Source: Clostridia bacterium (GTDB lineage: Bacteria; Bacillota; Clostridia; Oscillospirales; Ruminococcaceae). From it: 10,030 nucleotides of DNA. The position numbers and the translations under genes were made by a program. The notes below the pieces were generated by a model. That model was not told the DNA's origin. It did not search any database and saw only the letters and a program-made list of their open reading frames with translations. Each line of letters begins with the position of its first letter. Within the stretch, counting starts at the first letter, position 1. Location of the stretch: assembly GCA_021152595.1 (NCBI GenBank), contig JAGKVC010000171.1, forward strand, positions 1 to 10,030. Direction: 5' to 3'. This document shows positions 5,917 to 10,030 of this stretch, piece after piece.

Positions 5917-7037
5917 CCTATCCGAACGGCAATCGGAATCGGCTGTATTATTACAGCCGCGATCGGACAAAATGCGTCGAGTGGCTGGCTGAAAAGCGCT
6001 TGCAAAAGGCTCGCGGAACAATAGAGAGCGTCGATGACATCACGCTGCTTGAGTGGCTGCGAGTCTGGCTGGAGCGCTATACGCCGAACATCCGAGTTAG
6101 CACGCGAACAAACTATCAGGGTTACATTGAAAACTACATAGCTACTGATAAATTAGCAACATTGAAACTGGCGAAAGTCAGTACCAATATGCTGCAAATG
6201 TTCGCGGTTTCCTTGGAAAAAGCCGGACAACCGGACAGCAAGGGTCTCTCTGCAAAAACCATACGAAACCTGTTCTCTATGCTGCATGCAGCACTGAAGC
6301 AGGCTGTCGGTAATGGTTTGTTGCTGCGAAATCCGTGCGATTTCGTCGTGCTTCCGCAGGTGAAACAGACGGTAATCCAGCCGCTTAATGATGTTGAGAT
6401 TGCGAATCTGTTGGCTGCAACCAAGGGAGAGCGTTACGGCATAGCCGTGTTGCTCCTACTCTTCGGCGGTTTCAGGATCGGGGAACTCCTTGCTCTCCGG
6501 CATAGCAGTCTGCTCGAATCTGACGGAATTTGGTATCTGCGGGTACAACAATCGGTCAACCGTGTTACGAACTTTGGTGCGCTGCATGGAGAACCCAAGA
6601 CCGTTCTGCGGTTGGGGGAGACAAAGTCAGCGAAATCAAAGCGCGATGTACCATTATTACCGCAGGTGCTTACAGCTTTGCGGGAGCATATGCAGTGCCA
6701 ACGAGAGGCTGCGGCTACATCATGGGGAATGTTTGAGGCGGATCCCTTCCTTGTTTCCAACGAACTAGGAGGGTGTATCGATCCAACAAGCTTCCGGAAT
6801 TGGTTCAAGGCCATGTGTAAGAAGGCTGAGATTACGAGGCACATCCGCGTGCATGACTGCCGCCACACAGCGGCGACTCTGATGCTGCGAGGTGGTGCAA
6901 CCCCTCATGAGGTGGCTCTGATACTCGGGCATTCATCTTCACAGGTGACTGAGAAGTTTTATCTTCATCCAAATATCTCGGACCGAGCTAAAGCTATCAG
7001 CAAACTGGAGAACACAACAAGCAACCTTTGGGTATAA
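5829..7037 (+). CDS. int: Intact tyrosine recombinase (integrase) of the IME
   Basis: This is a 402-residue protein of full Tn916-like integrase length. Domains in order are a basic N-terminus and AP2-like arm-binding domain (NGDGSIYRCKDGRWAA, residues 10-65), a SAM-like core-binding domain (70-165) and a catalytic domain (185-395). All active-site residues are visible: R216 in GGFRIGELLAL, a Lys near 266-271 in TKSAKSKRDVPL, H342 and R345 in VHDCRHTAATL, H368 in LGHSS, and nucleophile Y378 in TEKFYLHP. It should integrate and excise the element by site-specific recombination. The start at 5829 lies inside xis, with AAGGGGG at 5814-5820 as ribosome binding site. The SF3 helicase gene follows 49 bases later. 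Unlike the first integrase it has no lesion, so it is the likely functional enzyme of this element. Confidence 0.95.
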   Translation: MPRRKRKAANGDGSIYRCKDGRWAAAIWVTYPNGNRNRLYYYSRDRTKCVEWLAEKRLQKARGTIESVDDITLLEWLRVWLERYTPNIRVSTRTNYQGYIENYIATDKLATLKLAKVSTNMLQMFAVSLEKAGQPDSKGLSAKTIRNLFSMLHAALKQAVGNGLLLRNPCDFVVLPQVKQTVIQPLNDVEIANLLAATKGERYGIAVLLLLFGGFRIGELLALRHSSLLESDGIWYLRVQQSVNRVTNFGALHGEPKTVLRLGETKSAKSKRDVPLLPQVLTALREHMQCQREAAATSWGMFEADPFLVSNELGGCIDPTSFRNWFKAMCKKAEITRHIRVHDCRHTAATLMLRGGATPHEVALILGHSSSQVTEKFYLHPNISDRAKAISKLENTTSNLWV

Positions 7038-7048
7038 ATTTAGATGTA

Positions 7049-7068
7049 GGCGGGGCATTTGCCTCGCC
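7049..7068 (+). promoter_or_regulatory. Stem-loop before the helicase gene
   Basis: GGCGGGGC (7049-7056) pairs with GCCTCGCC (7061-7068) over 8 bp with one G-U pair and an ATTT loop. No T-tract follows. The ribosome binding site AAAGGAAGG (7071-7079) comes next. A TATAAA overlapping the integrase stop (7033-7038) could be a -10 box but has no -35 box. Confidence 0.45.
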
Positions 7069-7086
7069 GGAAAGGAAGGTATATTT

Positions 7087-8442
7087 ATGGATTATTTCCG
7101 TTATTTACCTAATCGCGGGGTCATTAAAATCAATGATCCGAAAACTGCGATTATCACAATTCTGTTGTTCATGATTTCAGCGAAGATCGTTAAGTTCCAC
7201 AAACGTAAGGCGTATCTCGACTGTGGGACGTACTGGTGTCAGATTGATGATGAAGACCTCGGCGATATACTGAAATACTTGGTTGGATCTGAGATGACGG
7301 CAGCAATTCCAGAGAGCCAGTTTGAAGCTGTAATCAAAAAGATGAAAAGCTGCCCGGAGCTTCGTGTGGATTGGTGTAAAGAAACAAAAGAACATCAGTT
7401 CGAAATTAATCTGGCTAACGGCATTTTCAACATTAAAACGAAAACGCTAATCACTGATACAAAGAAACATCCGTTTACATATTGCCTCAATGCCAAATAC
7501 ATTCATGGTTGTCAACTTCAGCGAGCACCTTATTTCAAAAAGTTCGTTGAGACCAGCATTGGCATGGAGAACTACGACTGCATTCTACGCATCATCGGAT
7601 ATGTTCTGTCATCCTTGACAAAGGGTCGCAAGGCGTTTCTATTCCAAGGAAAGGGTGGTACAGGCAAATCGACGTTGCTGAATTGGCTGGAAAGGGTCAT
7701 CGGTGAAAAATTCGTATCCCGGGAACCATTCCACAGCATGGGCAGCCGCGAAGCATTGGCAAGATATCAGGAAAAGCTCGTCAATATCTCCCGAGAAAAT
7801 GGCGTTGCTCCGATGCGCAACGAAGATGGATTTAAAGCTCTGGTTTCGTGCGAGGGGATTACCGGCCGCGATGTATACTCAAAGGCTGTCAGTTATGTGC
7901 CTATGACAAAGTTCATCTTTGCGAGTAATCACGATCTGTGTTTTCAGCATCCTGACGATGCAGTCTGGGACCGTTTGATTGTAATTATGTTTAATCGTAC
8001 AATCACTGAACGGGATCTGGAACTAGATTCGAAGTTATATGCCGAGCGCGATGTGATTGTCTCACTCGCATTGGATACCCTTCCGGATTTGGTTAGTAGC
8101 GGGTATGATTTCAAGGAATCGGCGGCCAGCAAGCAATATATTGAGATAAAACGTCGGGAACTGCATGCCCCCGAATGTTTCCTCGAGGAACGGTGCATCA
8201 TCAAGCCGGAAGGTAAGGTATCAAAAGTGGCGCTTATGCGTGCCTACGAAGTTTGGTCAGAGGAAAACGGACTTCCGGTTATTGGACGTAATGAGTTTTA
8301 TGATCGGGTTCGTCGTATGGACAGCTGTATCAAGGATCAGAAAGTCCAGGTTGGGAGTCAGCGGCTGAACGGGTTCAGCGGAATTGCCTTGCAAGTCTTT
8401 GAACCAGCTGAGGAAAAGAAACCGGGGGCAGAAAAAAAATGA
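7087..8442 (+). CDS. SF3 helicase, phage/plasmid primase P4-family C-terminal type
   Basis: This 451-residue protein has a superfamily 3 (AAA+) helicase core. Walker A is GKGGTGKST (188-196). The Walker B-like strand is KLVNISREN (230-238). The sensor motif is TKFIFASNHDL (274-284), and an arginine-finger region DAVWDRLIVIMF (291-302) follows. Residues 1-140 resemble the divergent D5_N-type region. The C-terminal 360-435 looks like a small winged-helix DNA-binding domain of P4-type proteins (PEGKVSKVALMRAYEVWSEENG). No primase (Prim-Pol or TOPRIM) domain is present, so it is shorter than classic P4 alpha-like proteins. It likely unwinds the excised circular element for replication, using a host or helper primase. 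AAAGGAAGG lies just before the ATG at 7087. The gene ends in an A8 run, and its TGA overlaps a tiny ORF as ATGA. Confidence 0.88.
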   Translation: MDYFRYLPNRGVIKINDPKTAIITILLFMISAKIVKFHKRKAYLDCGTYWCQIDDEDLGDILKYLVGSEMTAAIPESQFEAVIKKMKSCPELRVDWCKETKEHQFEINLANGIFNIKTKTLITDTKKHPFTYCLNAKYIHGCQLQRAPYFKKFVETSIGMENYDCILRIIGYVLSSLTKGRKAFLFQGKGGTGKSTLLNWLERVIGEKFVSREPFHSMGSREALARYQEKLVNISRENGVAPMRNEDGFKALVSCEGITGRDVYSKAVSYVPMTKFIFASNHDLCFQHPDDAVWDRLIVIMFNRTITERDLELDSKLYAERDVIVSLALDTLPDLVSSGYDFKESAASKQYIEIKRRELHAPECFLEERCIIKPEGKVSKVALMRAYEVWSEENGLPVIGRNEFYDRVRRMDSCIKDQKVQVGSQRLNGFSGIALQVFEPAEEKKPGAEKK

Positions 8443-8504
8443 GACTCCAACCACTAGCAGGGGAAAAGAACGGAAAGGTGGTGATGCCTATGTTTGCCGT
8501 TTGA
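8439..8504 (+). CDS. Possible 21-residue peptide overlapping the helicase stop
   Basis: An ATG shares bases with the helicase stop (ATGA, 8439-8442) and opens a 21-codon frame starting MRLQPLAGEKNGKVV and ending at TGA 8502-8504. Re-initiation or a -1 slip on the preceding A8 run (8432-8439) could translate it. No family is recognised and there is no independent support for expression. A GGAAAGGTGG (8472-8481) within it precedes two more in-frame ATGs that would give only a few residues. Confidence 0.2.
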   Translation: MRLQPLAGEKNGKVVMPMFAV

Positions 8505-8509
8505 GCCGT

Positions 8510-8539
8510 TTGATTCGTCATGACTTTAGGAAATGTAAT
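8510..8539 (+). promoter_or_regulatory. Candidate promoter for mobC-relaxase genes
   Basis: TTGATT (8510-8515) and TGTAAT (8534-8539) are separated by 18 bases, giving 4/6 and 5/6 matches to the sigma-A consensus. The -10 box overlaps the first two bases of the stem-loop at 8538-8568, so a protein bound at that dyad could block transcription. Confidence 0.35.
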
Positions 8540-8568
8540 GCTGAGCGGGCCAGATTCCCGCTCGGCAT
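8538..8568. promoter_or_regulatory. Long stem-loop upstream of mobC, possible oriT dyad
   Basis: ATGCTGAGCGGG (8538-8549) pairs with CCCGCTCGGCAT (8557-8568) over 12 bp with one T-G pair and a 7-base loop. TATTTT and GAGGAGG follow. Its position directly before the mobC and relaxase genes is where oriT inverted repeats often lie, but a nic site cannot be assigned by eye. It could instead be a weak terminator after the helicase gene. Confidence 0.4.
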
Positions 8569-8589
8569 GATATTTTGAGGAGGTAAACT

Positions 8590-8937
8590 ATGATGCGAAC
8601 CGAAAAAATAGAGGTCAAATTGACCATTCTCGAAAAGGAGCTGCTTGAAGCAAAAGCTAAAGCTGCCGGTACAAACAAGAGCGCACTGATCCGCACGCTT
8701 CTGGAATCTGATGACAAGATCGTTGTCCTTGGAAATGGTCAGGAGATTTTGACTGAACTTTATCAGATCCGCACAAAGCTTGAGGCCTGTCTGGCACTTA
8801 AAACGCTTTCAGTCTTAGACGCCGCAGCTTTACGGGACGGCATGTCAAAGATTGCCGCACTTCTATGCACGATCGCTGATTCGCTTTCAGATTTTAACGA
8901 TGACGAGGGTGAGGAGGCCGACGATGTCGATTCTTAA
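8590..8937 (+). CDS. mobC: MobC-like mobilization accessory protein (ribbon-helix-helix)
   Basis: This is a 115-residue acidic protein. Residues 1-40 (EKIEVKLTILEKELLEAKAKAAGTNKSALIRTLL) match the ribbon-helix-helix start of MobC-type plasmid mobilization proteins: a beta strand, then helix A with a KAKAAGTNKSALIR turn and helix B. The rest is mostly helical (coiled-coil-like around 48-100) with a very acidic tail (DDEGEEADDVDS). MobC proteins bind oriT and help the relaxase reach the nic site, and some repress their own promoter. GAGGAGG at 8577-8583 serves the ATG at 8590; an ATG at 8593 is equally possible. The gene overlaps the relaxase by 14 bases, so the two are translated together. The call rests on the RHH pattern and position next to a relaxase. 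Confidence 0.75.
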   Translation: MMRTEKIEVKLTILEKELLEAKAKAAGTNKSALIRTLLESDDKIVVLGNGQEILTELYQIRTKLEACLALKTLSVLDAAALRDGMSKIAALLCTIADSLSDFNDDEGEEADDVDS

Positions 8938-9979
8938 GTTTATCAATGAACGACGGACTGATCGAAAGCGATTGCATGACAAGATCGACTATCTGACAGC
9001 ACGTTCGAAGACTGCTGATGGAAAGCTGGTAGGCAATTCAAACTGTATTAGTAGATATACGGTCGAGGAAATGCTTCTTGTCAAAAAGATTTACCATAAA
9101 ACCGGCGGGCGATGCTGGGTTGAGATTGTTGTCTCACTAACGCCCGATGAAAAGTTCCGTCCTGACGCACAGTATATGGAAATTGCTAAGGAAATCGTAG
9201 GCCTGTTCGAGGATTTCCAGTGTTTATACACCGTGCACCTTGATTCAAAAGTCCGGCACCTCCATATTCTGATGAACACGGTATCGGTACGGGACGGCAG
9301 GAAATTCTCGCAAAGCCCTGCCGGGCTTCAGCGATTGAAACAGCAAACCAATGATATTCTACAAGTACACGGCTTCGATATCATAAAGATCGGTGCTGCG
9401 GAGATGCTGGATTTGGCTGACCACACGAACGATGATAACTTTGCTTATCTCGAAATCGACGAACCTGAATGTATCTATCAACCGGATGAGATTGAAGTCA
9501 TAACGCAAGGTATTCAAGTTCATGACACTGTTCCGATTAGTTTGGATTACATTATATCAGGTCATGAAACACAAGTTTGGAGGGATAATTGTATGAACGA
9601 AGTCATGCAATCGGGGGATTATCTGCCGATGCAGAAATCAGAACTCGCAATCGATTCAGGAGAAGTGAGCGGAATGCCGTTGCTGTCAAACAGACCGACA
9701 ATCTCCGTCGATGTCGCACCGCATTACACATTGAATGTAAGCGGCAACACTATGGATGACGATATGTTTCAAGCGGTCAGAGAGCTCGGACAGACAACGC
9801 CGGAGCAACTCAACGCGGCTGCGAACATGGCAATGGCGCTGTACGGCGCAGCAGAAGCAAAGGGGTATGGCGTGAACATTACGGTTAACGCCGCACCAAC
9901 TATCGAAATCAACTTTGATAATAGCATCAATCCAGATGTCGGTCCGATATCGATTCATGATGATCCGGGTAATTGCTAA
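8924..9979 (+). CDS. Relaxase / mobilization nuclease (MobA-like) with unusual C-terminal region
   Basis: The start at 8924 follows GAGGAGG (8911-8917) inside the end of mobC, giving 351 residues. The frame is open further upstream but without a ribosome binding site. The relaxase domain spans about residues 1-165. The likely nucleophile is Y23 in KIDYLTARSKT, and the metal-binding histidine motif is HLDSKVRHLHILMN (H105, D107, H112, H114, N118). The protein should nick oriT and stay bound to the 5' end as the strand is transferred by a helper conjugative system; no coupling protein is seen here. It is shorter than most relaxases. Residues 170-351 are acidic, lack an obvious helicase or primase domain, and contain an internal start with its own GGAGGG (see 9593-9979). 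A strong terminator follows. The relaxase call is confident; the exact MOB class is not certain, MobP-like being most likely. Confidence 0.88.
   Translation: MSILKFINERRTDRKRLHDKIDYLTARSKTADGKLVGNSNCISRYTVEEMLLVKKIYHKTGGRCWVEIVVSLTPDEKFRPDAQYMEIAKEIVGLFEDFQCLYTVHLDSKVRHLHILMNTVSVRDGRKFSQSPAGLQRLKQQTNDILQVHGFDIIKIGAAEMLDLADHTNDDNFAYLEIDEPECIYQPDEIEVITQGIQVHDTVPISLDYIISGHETQVWRDNCMNEVMQSGDYLPMQKSELAIDSGEVSGMPLLSNRPTISVDVAPHYTLNVSGNTMDDDMFQAVRELGQTTPEQLNAAANMAMALYGAAEAKGYGVNITVNAAPTIEINFDNSINPDVGPISIHDDPGNC
9593..9979 (+). CDS. Possible internal in-frame product of the relaxase gene (128 aa)
   Basis: GGAGGG at 9579-9584 lies eight bases before an in-frame ATG, codon 224 of the relaxase. This is as good a ribosome binding site as any real start in the window. 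It would yield a separate 128-residue acidic protein with no nuclease motifs, including a segment AANMAMALYGAAEAKGYG and repeated NITVNA/EINFDN strands. It may be a nested gene, the remnant of two once separate genes now fused, or chance. No family is recognised. Confidence 0.35.
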   Translation: MNEVMQSGDYLPMQKSELAIDSGEVSGMPLLSNRPTISVDVAPHYTLNVSGNTMDDDMFQAVRELGQTTPEQLNAAANMAMALYGAAEAKGYGVNITVNAAPTIEINFDNSINPDVGPISIHDDPGNC

Positions 9980-9985
9980 AACTTC

Positions 9986-10018
9986 AAAACGGACGGTTCC
10001 AAATGAGCCGTCCGTTTT
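9986..10018 (+). terminator. Intrinsic terminator after the relaxase gene
   Basis: AAAACGGACGG (9986-9996) pairs exactly with CCGTCCGTTTT (10008-10018), and the stem extends inward by three more pairs including one G-U. It ends in a TTTT tail and begins with AAAA, so it could act on both strands. It begins seven bases after the relaxase stop and probably closes the mobilization operon. Confidence 0.8.
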
Positions 10019-10030
10019 ATTATACTATAT

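Noticed and set aside
3700..10030. Attachment-site direct repeats flanking the second element
   Set aside because: Only low-complexity AT similarity (such as ATAATAATAAA versus ATTATACTAT) was seen between the 3700 region and the right edge. The true right end may lie outside the window.

Overview
The window looks like a stretch of mobile DNA from a Gram-positive gut-type Firmicute, probably Oscillospiraceae or a relative. The evidence is strong AGGAGG-type ribosome binding sites, moderate GC content, tightly packed genes, and integrases, excisionase, SF3 helicase and relaxase of the kinds found on integrative and mobilizable elements (IMEs) of that group. The taxonomic call is an inference from style. 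No housekeeping gene, tRNA or rRNA is present, and no gene-free stretch exceeds about 220 bases.

Left block (about 1-3700, all on the + strand). A DUF960-type small protein is followed by a zinc-ribbon/amidoligase protein, a 55-residue single-pass membrane protein and a stand-alone class II glutamine amidotransferase. Then comes a tyrosine integrase that is dead twice over: it has an in-frame TGA where a Trp is expected, and it loses homology exactly at the HxxR catalytic box. This is probably the right end of an older, decaying element. The amidoligase and amidotransferase pair is the most interesting biochemistry here. It suggests a pathway that makes an amide bond on an unknown substrate, with glutamine as a possible ammonia donor.

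Middle block (3701-5628). A perfect 15-bp stem-loop terminator lies just past the break in the first integrase. It is followed by one AT-rich gene on the minus strand (525 aa) that I do not recognise, which looks like recently acquired cargo and might be defence-related. The divergent intergenic region at 5411-5628 carries four copies of GGCGAAA, an extended -10 promoter and a perfect 18-bp palindrome. It is the probable control region of the second element.

Right block (5629-9979, + strand). This is a compact IME backbone: excisionase-like HTH protein, intact tyrosine integrase, SF3 (P4/D5-type) helicase, MobC-like accessory protein and a MobA/relaxase, ending in a strong terminator. The genes overlap or are closely spaced, so they are likely one or two operons. 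The integrase and Xis would excise the element, the helicase would replicate or unwind it, and MobC plus the relaxase would nick it for transfer by a helper conjugative machine. No coupling protein or type IV secretion genes are seen.

A recurring layout is a stem-loop immediately before a strong ribosome binding site. It is seen before five genes, at 33-63, 378-397, 2649-2677, 7049-7068 and 8538-8568.
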